Source: Petrolisthes cinctipes
Taxonomy: Eukaryota; Arthropoda; Malacostraca; Decapoda; Porcellanidae
DNA: 64,000 bases
NCBI GenBank assembly: GCA_033782935.1
Contig: JAWQEG010001225.1
Span: 191,001 to 255,000 of the forward strand
Direction: 5' to 3'
Shown: positions 23,790-37,900 of the stretch, one piece after another
Numbering within the stretch: the first letter of the stretch is position 1
Layout of the letters: each line of letters begins with the position of its first letter
Program-made: the position numbers and the translations under genes
Notes under the pieces: generated by a model
What the model was told of the DNA's origin: nothing
The model's input: only the letters and a program-made list of their open reading frames with translations
Databases searched by the model: none

Positions 23790-26700
23790 GGCCTCCATCC
23801 ACCGATCAGTCCTCACACACTGTACTGCACTCACTGTGTGGCACGTCACGTTTAGCCAGGCACGGCAGGCAGTTCACGTGTAAATAACTAAATATTCCAG
23901 GCCCAGGCACGGCAGGCAATTCACGTGTAAATAACTAAATATTCCAGGCCCAGGCACGGCAGCCAGTTCACGTGTAAATAACTAAATATTCCGGGCCGCC
24001 ATCCACGGTCCGGTCCTCACACACTGTACTGCACTCACTGTGTGGCACGTCACGTGTAGCCAGGCACGGCAGGCAGTTCACGTGTAAATAACTAAATATT
24101 CCAGGGCGCCATCCACTGACCATTCCTCACACACTGTACTGCACTCACTGTGTGTCATGTCACGTGTAGCCAGGCTCGGCAGGCAGTTCACATGTAAAAA
24201 ACTAAATATTCCAGGCCGCCATTCACTGACCGGTCCTCACACACTGTACTGCACTCACTGTGTGGCACGTCACGTGTAGTTAGGCACGGCAGGCAGTTCA
24301 CATGTAAAAAACTAAATATTCCAGGCCGCCATTCACTGACCGGTCCTCACACACTGTACTGCACTCACTGTGTGGCACGTCACGTGTAGCCAGGCACGGC
24401 AGGCAGTTCACGTGTAAATAACTAAATATTCCAGGCCGCCATCTACTGACTGGTCCTCACACACTGTAGTGCACTCACTGTGTGTCACGTCACGTGTAGC
24501 CAGGCACGGCAGGCAGTTCACGTGTAAATAACTAAATATTCCAGGCCGCCATCTACTGACTGGTCCTCACACACTGTACTGCACTCACTATGTGGAACGT
24601 CACGTGTAGCCAGGCACAGCAGGCAGTTTACGTGTAAATAACTAAATATTCCAGGGCGCCACCCAATGACCGTTCCTCACACACTGTACTGCACTCACTG
24701 TGTGGCACGTCACATGTAGCCAGGCACGGCAGACAGTTCATGTGTAAACAACTAAATATTCCTGGCTGCCACATACTGACCGGTCCTGACACACTGTACT
24801 GCACTCACTATGTGGCACGTCACGTGTAGCCAGGCACAGCAAGCAGTTTACATGTAAATAACTAAATATTCCGTGCCGCCATCCACTGACCGGTCCTCAC
24901 ACACTGTAGTTTACTCACTGTGTGTCACGTCACGTGTAGCCAGGCACGGCAGGCAGTTCACGTGTAAATAACTAAATATTCCAGGCCGCCATCCACTGAC
25001 CGGTCCTCACACACTGTACTGCACTCACTTTGTGTCACGTCACGTGTAGCCAGGCTCGGCAGGCAGTTCACGTGTAAATAACTAAATATTCCAGGCCGCC
25101 ATCTACTGACCGGTCCTCACACACTGTACTGCACTCACTATGTGGCACGTCACGTGTAGCCAGGCACAGCAGGCAGTTTACGTGTAAATAACTAAATATT
25201 CCAGGCCTAGGCACGGAAGCCAGTTCATGTGTAAATAACTAAATATTCCAGGCCGCCATCCTCTGACCGGTCCTCAAACACTGTACTGACCTCACTGTGT
25301 GGCGCGTCACGTGTAGCCAGGCACAGCAGGCAGTTCACGTGTAAATAACTAAATATTCCGGGCCGCCATCCACTGACCGGTCCTCACACACTGTAGTGCA
25401 CTCACTGTGTGGCACGTCACGTGTAGACAGGCACGGCAGGCAGTTCACGTGTAAATAACTATATATTCCAGGCCGCCATCTACTGACCGGTCCTCACACA
25501 CTGTACTGCACTCACTATGTGGCACGTCACGTGTAGCCAGGCACAGCAGGCAGTTTACGTGTAAATAATTAAATATTCCGGGCCGCCATCCACTGAACGG
25601 TCCTCACACACTGTAGTGCACTCACTGTGTGTCACGTCACGTGTAGCCAGGCACGGCAAGCATTTCACGTGTAAATAACTAAATATTTCAGGCCGCCATC
25701 CACCGATCGGTCCTCACACACTGTACTGCACTCACTGTGTGGCACGTCACGTGTAGCCAGGCACAGCAGGCAGTTCACGTGTAAATAACTAAATATTCCA
25801 AGCCCAGGCTCGGCAGGCATTTTACGTGTAAATAACTAAATATTCCAGGCCCAGGCACGGCAGCCAGTTCACGTGTAAATAACTAAATATTACAGGCCGC
25901 CATCCACTGACCGGTTCTCACACACTGTACTGCACTCACTGTGTGTCACGTCACGTGTAGCCAGGCAACGCAGGCAATTCACGTGTAGCCAGGCAAGGCA
26001 GGCAGTTCATGTGTAAATAACTAAATATTCCAGGCCGCCATTCGCTGACCGGTCCTCACACACGAAACTGCACTCATTGTGTGGCACGTCACGTAAAGCC
26101 AGGCACGGCAGGCAGTTCACGTGTAAATAACTAAATATTCCAGGCCCAGGCACGGCAGCCAGTTCACGTGTAAATAACTAAATATTCTAGGCCACCATTC
26201 ACTGACCGGTCCTCACACACTGTACTGCACTAACTGTGTGGCATGTTGCGTGTAGCCAGGCACGGCAGACAGTTCATGTTTAAACAACTAAATAATCCAG
26301 GCTGCCACATACTGACCGGTCCTCACACACTGTACTGCACTCACTATGTGGCACGTCACATGTAGCCAGGCACAGCAGGCAGTTTACATGTAAATAACTA
26401 AATATTCCGTGCCGCCATCCACTGACCGGTCCTCACACACTGTAGTTTACTCTCTGTGTGTCACTTCATGTGTAGCCAGGCACGATAGGCAGTTCACGTG
26501 TAAATAACTAAATATTCCAGGCCACCATCCACTGATTGGTCCTCACACACTGTACTGCACTCACTGTGTGGCACGTCACGTGTAGCCAGGCACAGCAGGC
26601 AGTTCACGTGTAAATAACTAAATATTCCATGCCCAGGCACGGCAGCCAGTTCATGTGTAAATAACTAAATATTCCAGGCCTAGGCACGGCAGGCAGTTCA

Positions 26701-29700
26701 CGTGTAAATAACTAAATATTCCAGGCCGCCATCCACTGATCGGTCATCACACACTGTACTGCACTCACTATGTGGCACGTCACGTGTAGCCAGGCACAGC
26801 AGGCAGTTCACGTGTAAATAACTAAATATTCCAGGCCGCCATCCACTGACCGGTCCTAACACACTGTACTGCACTCACTGTGTGGCACGTCACGTGTAGC
26901 CAGGCACGGCAGGCAGTTCACGTGTAAATAACTAAATATTCCAGGCCGCCATCCACTGACCGTTCCTCACACACTGTACTGCACTCACTGTGTGTCACGT
27001 CACGTGTAGCCAGGCTCGGCAGGCAGTTCACATGTAAATAACTAAATATTCCAGGCCGCCATTCACTGACCGGTCCTTACACACTGTACTGCACTCACTG
27101 TGTGGCACGTCACGTGTAGCCAGGCACGGCAGGCAGTTAACGTGTAAATAACTAAATATTCCAGGCCGCCATCCACTGATCGGTCATCACACATTGTACT
27201 GCACTCACTATGTGGCGCGTCACGTGTAGCCAGGCACAGCAGGCAGTTTACGTGTAAATAACTAAATATTCCGGGCCGCCATCCACTGACCGGTCCTCAC
27301 ACACAGTAGTGCACTCACGGTGTGGCATGTCACGTGTTGCCAGGCACGGCAGGCAGTTCACGTGTAAAAAACTAAATATTCCAGGCCGCCATCCACCGAT
27401 CAGTCCTCACACACTGTACTGCACTCACTGTGTGGCACGTCACGTGTAGCCAGGCACAGCAGGCAGTTCACGTGTAAATAACTAAATATTCCAGGCCCAG
27501 GCACGGCAGGCATTTCACGTTTAAATAACTAAATATTCCAGGCCGAGGCACGGCAGCCAGTTCACGTGTAAATAACTAAATATTCCAGGCCGCCATCCAC
27601 TGACCGGTCCTCGCACACTGTACTGCACTCACTGTGTGGCACGTCATGTGTAGCCAGGCACGGCAGGCAGTTCACGTGTAAATAACTAAATATTCCAGGC
27701 CGCCATCTACTGACTGGTCCTCACACACTGTAGTGCACTCACTGTGTGTCACGTCACGTGTAGCCAGGCACGGCAGGCAGTTCACGTGTAAATAACTAAA
27801 TATTCCAGGCTGCCATCTACTGACTGGTCCTCACACACTGTACTGCACTCACTATGTGGAACGTCACATGTAGCCAGGCACAGCAGGCAGTTTACGTGTA
27901 AATAACTAAATATTCCAGGGCGCCACCCAATGACCTTTCCTCACACACTGTACTGCACTCACTGTGTGGCACGTCACATGTAGCCAGGCAATGCAGGCAG
28001 TTCACGTGTAAATAACTAAATATTCCAGGCCACCATCCACTGACCGGTCTTTACACACTGTACTGCACTCACTGTGTGGCACGTCACATGTAGCCAGGCA
28101 ATGCAGGCAGTTCACGTGTAAATAACTAAATATTTCAGGCCACCATCCACTGACCGGTCTTTACACACTGTACTGCACTCACTGTGTGGCACGTCACATG
28201 TAGCCAGGCAATGCAGGCAGTTCACGTGTAAATAACTAAATATTCCAGGCCACCATTCACTGACCGGTCCTTACACACTGTACTGCACTCACTGTGTGGC
28301 ATGTCACGTGTAGCCAGGCACAGCAGGCAGTTCACGTCTAAATAACTAAATATTCCATGCCCAGGCACGGCAGCCAGTTCACGTGTAAATAACTAAATAT
28401 TCCAGGCCTAGGCACGGCAGGCAGTTCACGTGTAAATAACTAAATATTACAGGCCGCCATCCACTGATCGGTCATCACACACTGTACTGCACTCACTATG
28501 TGGCACGTCACGTGTAGCCAGGCACAGCAGGCAGTTCACGTGTAAATAACTAAATATTCCAGGCCGCCATCCACTGACCGGTTCTCACACACTGTACTGC
28601 ACTCACTGTGTGGCACGTCACGTGTAGCCAGACACGGCAGGCAGTTCACGTGTAAATAACTAAATATTCCATGGCGCCATCCACTGACCATTCCTCACAC
28701 ACTGTACTGCACTCACTGTGTGTCACGTTACGTGTAGCCAGGCTCGGCAAGCAGTTCACATGTAAATAGCTAAATATTCCAGGCCGCCATTCACTGACCG
28801 TTCCTTACACACTGTACTGCACTCACTGTGTGGCACGTCACGTGTAGCCAGGCATGGCAGGCAGTTCACGTGTAAATATCTAAATATTCCAGGCCGCCAT
28901 CCACTGATCGTTCCTCACACACTGTACTGCACTCACTGTGTGTCACGTCACGTGTAGCCAGGCTCGGCAGGCAGTTCACGTGTAAATAACTATAAATATT
29001 CCAGGCCGCCATCCACTGATCGTTCCTCACACACTGTACTGCACTCACTGTGTGTCACGTCACGTGTAGCCAGGCTTGGCAGGCAGTTCATGTGTAAATA
29101 ACTAAATATTCCAGGCCGCCATCTACTGACCGGTCCTCACACACTGTACTGCACTCACTATGTGGCACGTCACGTGTAGCCAGGCACAGCAGGCAGTTTA
29201 CGTGTAAATAACTAAATATTCCAGGCCCAGACACGGCAGCCAGTTCATGTGTAAATAACTAAATATTCCAGGCCGCAATCCTCTGACCGGTCCTCACACA
29301 CTGTACTGCACTCACTGTGTGGCACGTTACGTGTAGCCAGGCACAGCAGGCAGTTCACGTGTAAATAACTAAATATTCCGGGCCGCCATCCACTGACCGG
29401 TCCTCACACACTTTAGTGCACTCACTGTGTGGCACGTCACGTGTAGCCAGGCACGGCAGGCAGTTCACGTGTAAATAACTAAATATTCCATGCCGCCATC
29501 CACTGACCGTTCCTCACACACTGTACTGCACTCACTGTGTGTCACGTCACGTGTAGCCAGGCTCGGCAGGCAGTTCACATGTAAATAACTAAATATTCCA
29601 GGCCGCCATTCACTGACCGGTCCTCACACACTGTACTGCACTCACTGTGTTACACGTCACGTGTAGCCAGGCACGGCAGGCAGTTCACGTGTAAATAACT

Positions 29701-31450
29701 AAATATTCCAAGCCGCCATCCACTGATCGGTCATCACACATTGTAGTGCACTCACTGTGTGGCATGTCACGTGTAGCCAGGCACGGCAGGCAGTTCACGT
29801 GTAAAAAACTAAATATTCCAGGCCGCCATCCACCGATCAGACCTCACACACTGTACTGCACTCACTGTGTGTCACGTTACGTGTAGCCAGGCACAGCAGG
29901 CAGTTCACGTGTAAATAACTAAATATTCCAGGCCCAGGCACGGCAGGCATTTCACGTGTAAATAACTAAATATTCCAGGCCGAGGCACGGCAGCCAGTTC
30001 ACGTGTAAATAACTAAATATTCCAGGCCGCCATCCACTGACCGGTCCTCACACACTGTACTGCACTCACTGTGTGGCACGTCACGTGTAGCCAGGCACGG
30101 CAGGCAGTTCACGTGTAAATAACTAAATATTCCAGGCCCAGGCACGGCAGCCAGTTCACGTGTAAATAACTAAATATTCCAGGCCGCCATCTACTGACTG
30201 GTCCTCACACACTGTAGTGCACTCACTGTGTGTCACGTCACGTGTAGCCAGGCACGGCAGGCAGTTCACGTGTAAATAACTAAATATTCCAGGCCGCCAT
30301 CTACTGACTGGTCCTCACACACTGTACTGCACTCACTATGTGGAACGTCACGTGTAGCCAGGCACAGCAGGCAGTTTACGTGTAAATAACTAAATATTCC
30401 AGGGCGCCACCCAATGACCGTTCCTCACACACTGTACTGCACTCACTGTGTGGCACGTCACATGTAGCAAGGCACGGCAGACAGTTCATGTGTAAACAAC
30501 TAAATATTCCTGGCTGCCATATACTGACCGGTCCTGACACACTGTACTGCACTCACTATGTGGCACGTCACGTGTAGCCAGGCACAGCAGGCAGTTTACA
30601 TGTAAATAACTAAATATTCCGTGCCGCCATCCACTGACCGGTCCTCACACACTGTAGTTTACTCACTGTGTGTCACGTCACGTGTAGCCAGGCACGGCAG
30701 GCAGTTCACGTGTAAATAACTAAATATTCCAGGCCGCCATCCACTGATCGGTCCTCACACACTGTACTGCACTCACTGTGTGGCACGTCACGTGTAGCCA
30801 GGCACAGCAGGCAGTTCACGTGTAAATAACTAAATATTCCATGCCCAGGCACGGCAGCCAGTTCACGTGTAAATAACTAAATATTCCAGGCCTAGGCACG
30901 GCAGGCAGTTCACGTGTAAATAACTAAATATTCCGTGCCGCCATCCACTGACCAGTCCTCACACACTGTAGTGCACTCACTGTGTGTCACGTCACGTGTA
31001 GCCTGGAACGGCAGGCAGTTCACGTGTAAATAACTAAATATTCCAGGCCGCCATCCACTGACCGGTCCTCACACACTGTAGTGCACTCACTGTGTGGCAC
31101 GTCACGTGTAGCCAGGCAACGCAGGCAATTCACGTGTAGCCAGGCAAGGCAGGCAGTTCACATGTAAATAACTAAATATTCCAGGCCGCCATTCGCTGAC
31201 CGGTCCTCACACACGAAACTGCACTCATTGTGTGGCACGTCACGTGTAGCCAGGCACGGCAGGCAGTTCACGTGTAAATAACTAAATATTCCAGGCCCAG
31301 GCACGGCAGCCAGTTCGCGTGTAAATAACTAAATATTCCAGGCCACCATTCACTAACCGGTCCTCACACACTGTACTGCACTCACTGTGTGGCACGTCAT
31401 GTGTAGCCAGGCAAGGCAGACATTTCATGTGTAAATAACTAAATATTCCA
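23790..31450 (+). repeat. Higher-order repeat, complete copy 2 (7661 bp)
   Basis: It begins at GGCCTCCATCC (23790) and ends before the same landmark at 31451. Single-base differences from copy 1 were seen near 25568 (C to T), 27074 (C to T) and 27625. The near identity points to very recent amplification or conversion. Confidence 0.9.
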
Positions 31451-33274
31451 GGCCTCCATATACTGACCGGTCCTCACACACTGTACTGCACTCACTGTGT
31501 GGCACGTCACGTTTAGCCAGGCACGGCAGGCAGTTCACGTGTAAATAACTAAATATTCCAGGCCCAGGCACGGCAGGCATTTCACGTGTAAATAACTAAA
31601 TATTCCAGGCCCAGGCACGGCAGCCAGTTCACGTGTAAATAACTAAATATTCCGGGCCGCCATCCACGGTCCGGTCCTCACACACTGTACTGCACTCACT
31701 GTGTGGCACGTCACGTGTAGCCAGGCACGGCAGGCAGTTCACGTGTAAATAACTAAATATTCCAGGGCGCCATCCACTGACCGTTCCTCACACACTGTAC
31801 TGCACTCACTGTGTGTCATGTCACGTGTAGCCAGGCTCGGCAGGCAGTTCACATGTAAAAAACTAAATATTCCAGGCCGCCATTCACTGACCGGTCCTCA
31901 CACACTGTACTGCACTCACTGTGTGGCACGTCACGTGTAGTTAGGCACGGCAGGCAGTTCACATGTGAAAAACTAAATATTCCAGGCCGCCATTCACTGA
32001 CCGGTCCTCACACACTGTACTGCACTCACTGTGTGGCACGTCACGTGTAGCCAGGCACGGCAGGCAGTTCACGTGTAAATAACTAAATATTCCAGGCCCA
32101 GGCACGGCAGCCAGTTCACGTGTAAATAACTAAATATTCCAGGCTGCCATCTACTGACTGGTCCTCACACACTGTAGTGCACTCACTGTGTGTCACGTCA
32201 CGTGTAGCCAGGCACGGCAGGCAGTTCACGTGTAAATAACTAAATATTCCAGGCCGCCATCTACTGACTGGTCCTCACACACTGTACTGCACTCACTATG
32301 TGGAACGTCACGTGTAGCCAGGCACAGCAGGCAGTTTACGTGTAAATAACTAAATATTCCAGGGCGCCACCCAATGACCGTTCCTCACACACTGTACTGC
32401 ACTTACTGTGTGGCACGTCACATGTAGCCAGGCACGGCAGACAGTTCATGTGTAAACAACTAAATATTCCTGGCTGCCACATACTGACCGGTCCTGACAC
32501 ACTGTACTGCACTCACTATGTGGCACGTCACGTGTAGCCAGGCACAGCAAGCAGTTTACATGTAAATAACTAAATATTCCGTGCCGCCATCCACTGACCG
32601 GTCCTCACACACTGTAGTTTACTCACTGTGTGTCACGTCACGTGTAGCCAGGCACGGCAGGCAGTTCACGTGTAAATAACTAAATATTCCAGGCCACCAT
32701 CCACTGATCGGTCCTCACACACTGTACTGCACTCACTGTGAGGCACGTCACGTTTAGCCAGGCACAGCAGGCAGTTCACGTGTAAATAACTAAATATTCC
32801 AGGCCGCCATCCACTGACCGGTCCTCACACACTGTACTGCACTCACTGTGTGGCACGTCACGTGTAGCCAGGCACCGCAGGCAGTTCACGTGTAAATAAC
32901 TAAATATTCCAGGGTGCCATCCACTGAGCATTCCTCACACACTGTACTGCACTCACTGTGTGTCACGTCACGTGTAGCCAGGCTCGGCAGGCAGTTCACA
33001 TGTAAATAACTAAATATTCCAGGCCGCCATTCACTGACCGTTCCTTACACACTGTACTGCACTCACTGTGTGGCACGTCACATGTAGCCAGGCATGGCAG
33101 GCAGTTCACGTGTAAATAACTAAATATTCCAGGCTGCCATCCACTGATCGTTCCTCACACACTGTACTGCACTCACTGTGTGTCACGTCACGTGTAGCCA
33201 GGCTCGGCAGGCAGTTCACGTGTAAATAACTAAATATTCCAGGCCGCCATCCACTGATCGTTCCTCACACACTG
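31451..33274 (+). repeat. Higher-order repeat, partial copy 3
   Basis: The copy starts in register (CCACGGTCCGG at 31666, 7661 bp after 24005) but shows more changes than copies 1 and 2, for example the first monomer reads CTCCATATACTG. It then diverges toward a different monomer order and is interrupted at 33274 by the solo LTR. Confidence 0.75.
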
Positions 33275-34989
33275 TGTAAAAACTCTATTTTTGTCCCCTT
33301 ACGTTATTCTTTGATTTTTCTATTTTTTTACTCTACTTGTGGAGGGAAACAAAAATCTACTGCCTTTAACAAAACAAAAAAAAACAACCAGTGTATGTTA
33401 CACTCTATCCTATAGCTGTATCAACCTGGTCTGGAAAAAAAAACAAGATACCGATGAGGAACAGGACTTGCCTTGCGAATACCAAAAATAAATCATACAA
33501 AGGACAAGTCCAGCTCCTCTCCAGTACTGGGCAAACGCTGCCACCACCAGACCAAAGTCGATCAGAGGAACCAAGCGAGCACACACCGGAAGGGTAGCGT
33601 AACGTTACGTTAAGAAGGCTCGCGAGTAAGCAACCCAGACTACAATTTTAACGGGGGTACGATCAGTGTTGTGAAAGGAGAACTAATCTCTATATAGGTA
33701 CACAGTCTATTTGTTATATCGGTGACGGAAATACTCAGACAATTATAAACCCGTTTATTATCTTCACCTATTTGTTACATGTACAACAAGTTCCCTATAA
33801 TAATAATTTCTGTCCCCCCCCCCCTTTGCTAATATTACCTACTCCCTTTTCTGTCTACTAGGACAGGAATAATTCCGTGCCTCGCTAGTTGACAGAGCTA
33901 ACACATAAATCCAAAACAAAAACAAGTATTACTATGAAATATCCCCCCTCCCTTAATACAGTTCCTACTCCCTTTTCTGTCTACTAGGACAGGAATAATT
34001 CCGTGCCTCGCTAGTGACAGATCTAAGTACATATAAAAAAAAATATTACATGAAGTGTCCCCCCTCCCACAATATTTCAAAGAATTCCTAATAATAAATT
34101 TTGCACAATAAGGCCGAAATATAGTTAATACTAAAAAAAAATAACATCCAAATCTCAATATTATAAATGAAACTATTAAATTGCCAGCAAATGTAGTTAA
34201 TTTTCTTAGTACCACGTGGTTCACTAACACCAAGGGAGAATGCTATTTAATGGCTGCCACCACCAGAGACGAGATCAGAATCAGCATGAGAAAAAAAACA
34301 TACTTTATTTACTATGCCTGAATGTGACCACACAATATTCCTTAGTTATATCCCATCACGGGACTTAGTAAATTCACCACACTATATTCACAATACTATA
34401 TTTATGATGAGAGAGAGAGAGTTGGAACTCTTACCTGCCACCAGCAGAGACGAGATCAGAATGAGCTAGTAGCAACTCAGGGTACCGCCTCGCCATCTCC
34501 CCCACTCTCACTCTCTTAAGCAAAGTAGTGACCAACTCATCTTAATTTCTGGCAATTCCATCAGTTCTACCCTTACTGGTGTATATAATTACATAACCTA
34601 ATTTAAACATATAAGTGAGCTCAAATATATTGCTTTCTCCCTTGTGTAAAGTTTTACACTACTGTTATTTACATATTCAAGGCATGTATTGTTCCGCCAA
34701 CCAGAAAATGTACTGTCCCGACTGTAGGCCCTAACTAATCTAATTAATTTTCTAAGCAAGTTACAATTAAATGCCGGTAACAGTATGGGAATGTTAGCTT
34801 CGTTATTATATATTATAATTAGAAATGCAGGTTATTCCCTGTCTCAATTAAATTATTTTACATTCCTTTCTTAAATCACCGCCTGGCTACTCCCTACAAT
34901 TCTACACTAAAAACCTATTCTAATACATATAAATATACAACACCCGTAAATATCCCGAATAATAATACATATAAAATAGGGGTGTTACA
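33275..34989. mobile_element. Probable solo LTR, copy A (1715 bp), in satellite
   Basis: A non-satellite block begins TGTAAAAACTC and ends GGGTGTTACA. It is flanked by ACTG at 33271-33274 and 34990-34993; removing the block and one ACTG restores an intact monomer (CACACACTGTACTGC). TG...CA ends with a 4-bp target duplication fit a solo LTR left by recombination between two LTRs. No gag or pol is present; the open frames inside (33391-33597 plus, 33898-34233 minus) resemble nothing I know. It holds a 126-bp tandem duplication (33838 and 33964) and a second near-repeat (GACGAGATCAGAAT at about 34268 and 34449). The ends also form an imperfect inverted repeat of about 17 bp, so a non-autonomous DNA transposon is an alternative. 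Orientation is not certain. Confidence 0.7.
33838..34080. repeat. 126-bp tandem duplication inside solo LTR A
   Basis: CCTACTCCCTTTTCTGTCTA starts at 33838 and again at 33964. About 60 bp are nearly identical, and the rest of the period is more diverged (both contain TCCCCCCTCCC). The same arrangement is in copy B. Confidence 0.8.
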
Positions 34990-37900
34990 ACTGTACTGCA
35001 CTCACTGTATGTCACGTCACGTGTAGCCAGGCTCGGCAGGCAGTTCATGTGTAAATAACTAAATATTCCAGTCCGCCATCTACTGACCGGTCCTCACACA
35101 CTGTACTGCACTCACTATGTGAAACGTCACGTGTAGCCAGGCACAGCAGGCAGTTTACGTGTAAATAATTAAATATTCCAGGCCCAGGCACGGCAGCCAG
35201 TTCATGTGTAAATAACTAAATATTCCAGGCCGCCATCCACTGACCGGTCCTCACACACTGTACTGCACTCACTTTGTGGCACGTCACGTGTAGCCAGGCA
35301 CGGCAGGCAGTTCACGTGTAAATAACTAAATATTCCAGGCCGCCATCCACTGACCAGTCCTCACACACTGTACTGCACTCACTGTGTGGCATGTCACGTG
35401 TAGCCAGGCACGGCAGGCAGTTCACGTGTAAATAACTAAATATTCCAGGCCGCCATCCACTGACCGGTCCTCACACACTGTACTGCACTTACTGTGTGGC
35501 ACGTCACGTGTAGCCAGGCACGGCAGGCAGTTCACGTGTAAATAACTAAATATTCCAGGCCCAGGCACGGCAGCCAGTTCACGTGTAAATAACTAAATAT
35601 TCCAGGCCGCCATCCACTAACCGGTCCTCACACACTGCACTGCACTCACTGTGTGGCACGTCACGTGTAGCCAGGCACGGCAGGCAGTTCACGTGTAAAT
35701 AACTAAATATTCCAGGGCGCCATCCACTGACCATTCCTCACACACTGTACTGCACTCACTGTGTGTCACGTCACGTGTAGCAAGGCTCGGCAGGCAGTTC
35801 ACATGTAAATAACTAAATATTCCAGGCCGCCATTCACTGACCGTTCCTTACACACTGTACTGCACTCACTGTGTGACACGTCACGTGTAGCCAGGCATGG
35901 CACGCAGTTCACGTGTAAATAACTAAATATTCCAGGCCGCCATCCACTGACCGGTCCTCACACACTGTACTGCACTCACTTTGTGTCACGTCACGTGTAG
36001 CCAGGCTCGGCAGGCAGTTCACGTGTAAATAACTAAATATTCCAGGCCGCCATCTACTGACCGGTCCTCACACACTGTACTGCACTCACTATGTTGCACG
36101 TCACGTGTAGCCAGGCACAGCAGGCAGTTTACGTGTAAATAACTAAATATTCCAGGCCTAGGCACGGCAGCCAGTTCATGTGTAAATAACTAAATATTCC
36201 GGGCCGCCATCCACTGACCGGTCCTCACACACTGTAGTGCACTCACTGTGTGGCACGTCACGTGTAGCCAGGCACGGCAGGCAGTTCACATGTAAATAAC
36301 TATATATTCCAGGCTGCCATCCACTGACCGGTCCTCACACACTGTAGTGCACTCACTGTGTGTCACTTCACGTGTAGCCAGGCAGTTCACGTGTAGCCAG
36401 GTAAGGCAGGCAGTTCACGTGTAAATAACTAAATATTCCAGGGCGCCATCCACTGATCGGTCCTCACACACTGTACTGCACTCACTGTGTGGCACGTCGC
36501 ATGTAGCCAGGCACGGCAGGCAGTTCACGTGTAAATAACTAAATATTCCAGGCCCAGGCACGGCCGCCAGTTCACGTGTAAATAACTAAATATTCCAGGC
36601 CGCCATCCACTGACCGGTCCTCACACACTGTACTGCACTCACTGTGTGGCACGTCACGTGTAGCCAGGCACGGCAGGCAGTTCACGTGTTAATAACTAAA
36701 TATTCAAGAGCGCCATCTACTGACCGTTCCTCACACACTGTACTGCACTCACTGTGTGTCACGTCACGTGTAGCCAGGCTCGGCAGGCAGTTCACATGTA
36801 AATAACTAAATATTCCAGGCCGCCATCCACTGACCGGTCCTCACACACTGTACTACATTCAATGTGTGGCACCTCACGTGTAGCCAGGCACGGCGGCAGT
36901 TAACGTGTAAATAACTAGATATTCCAGGCCGCCATCCACTGATCGGTCCTCACACACTGTACTGCACTCACTGTGTGGCACGTCACGTGTAGCCAGGCAC
37001 GGCAGGCGGTTCACGTGTAAATATCTAAATTTTCTAGGCTGCCATCCACTGATCGGTCCAAACACTCTCTACTGCACTCACTATGTAGCATGTCACGTGT
37101 AGCCAGGCACGGCAGGCAGTTCACGTGTAAATAACTAAATATTCCAGGCCGCCATCCATTGATCGGTCCTCACACACTGTACTGCACTCACAGTGTGGCA
37201 CGTCACGTGTAGCCAGGCACGGCAGGCGGTTCACGTGTAAATACCTAAATTTTCTAGGCTGCCATCCACTGATCGGTCCTAACACTCTCTACTGCACTCA
37301 CTGTGTTGCACGTCACGTGTAGCCAGGCACGGCAGGCAGTTCACGTGTAAATAACTAAATATTCCGGGCCGCCATCCACTGACCGGTCCTCACACACTGT
37401 ACTGCACTTACTGTGTGGCACGTCACGTGTAGCCAGGCACGGCAGGCAGTTCACGTGTAAATAACTAAATATTCCAGGCCGCCATCCACTGACCGTTCCT
37501 CACACACTGTACTGCACTCACTGTGTGTCACGTCACGTGTAGCCAGGCTCGGCAGGCAGTTCACATGTAAATAACTAAATATTCCAGGCCGCCATTCACT
37601 GACCGGTCCTCACACACTGTACTGCACTCACTGTGTGGCACGTCACGTGTAGCCAGGTACAGCAGGCAGTTCACGTGTAAATAACTAAATATTCCAGGCC
37701 GCCATCCACTGATCGGTCATCACACATTGTACTGCACTCACTATGTGGCACGTCACGTGTAGCCAGGCACAGCATGCAGTTTACGTGTAAATAACTAAAT
37801 ATTCCGGGCCGCCATCCACTGACCGGTCCTCACACACTGTAGTGCACTCACTGTGTGGCATGTCACGTGTAGCCAGGCACGGCAGGCAGTTCACGTGTAA

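Larger units (their letters stand above)
2643..33274 (+). repeat. Satellite array I: 110-bp monomer with 47-bp short units
   Basis: About 30.6 kb of tandem repeat with no other sequence. Setting position 1 at GGCCGCCATCC, the full monomer is 110 bp: GGCCGCCATCCACTGACCGG (1-20), a CA-rich part with CACACACTGTACTGCACTC (25-43), CACGTG at 58-63, GCCAGGCACGGCAGGCAG (66-83), CACGTG at 86-91, then AT-rich TAAATAACTAAATATTCC (92-109). Example spacing: 5771 to 5881 is 110 bp. Short 47-bp units lacking 63 bp are interspersed, as are units lengthened by 28 bp. The array ends where the solo LTR begins. No protein function is supported; open frames inside are by-products of the repeat. Confidence 0.97.

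Noticed and set aside
2643..33274. CRISPR-like appearance of regular repeats
   Set aside because: There are no unique spacers; the whole unit is repeated, units are 47-138 bp, and the setting is eukaryotic with LTR elements.
33391..34233. Open frames in the solo LTR (68 aa plus strand, 111 aa minus strand), also at 40061-40904
   Set aside because: No recognisable domain. The longer one crosses a tandem duplication and low-complexity poly-C/poly-A. Two copies agree only because the block was duplicated.
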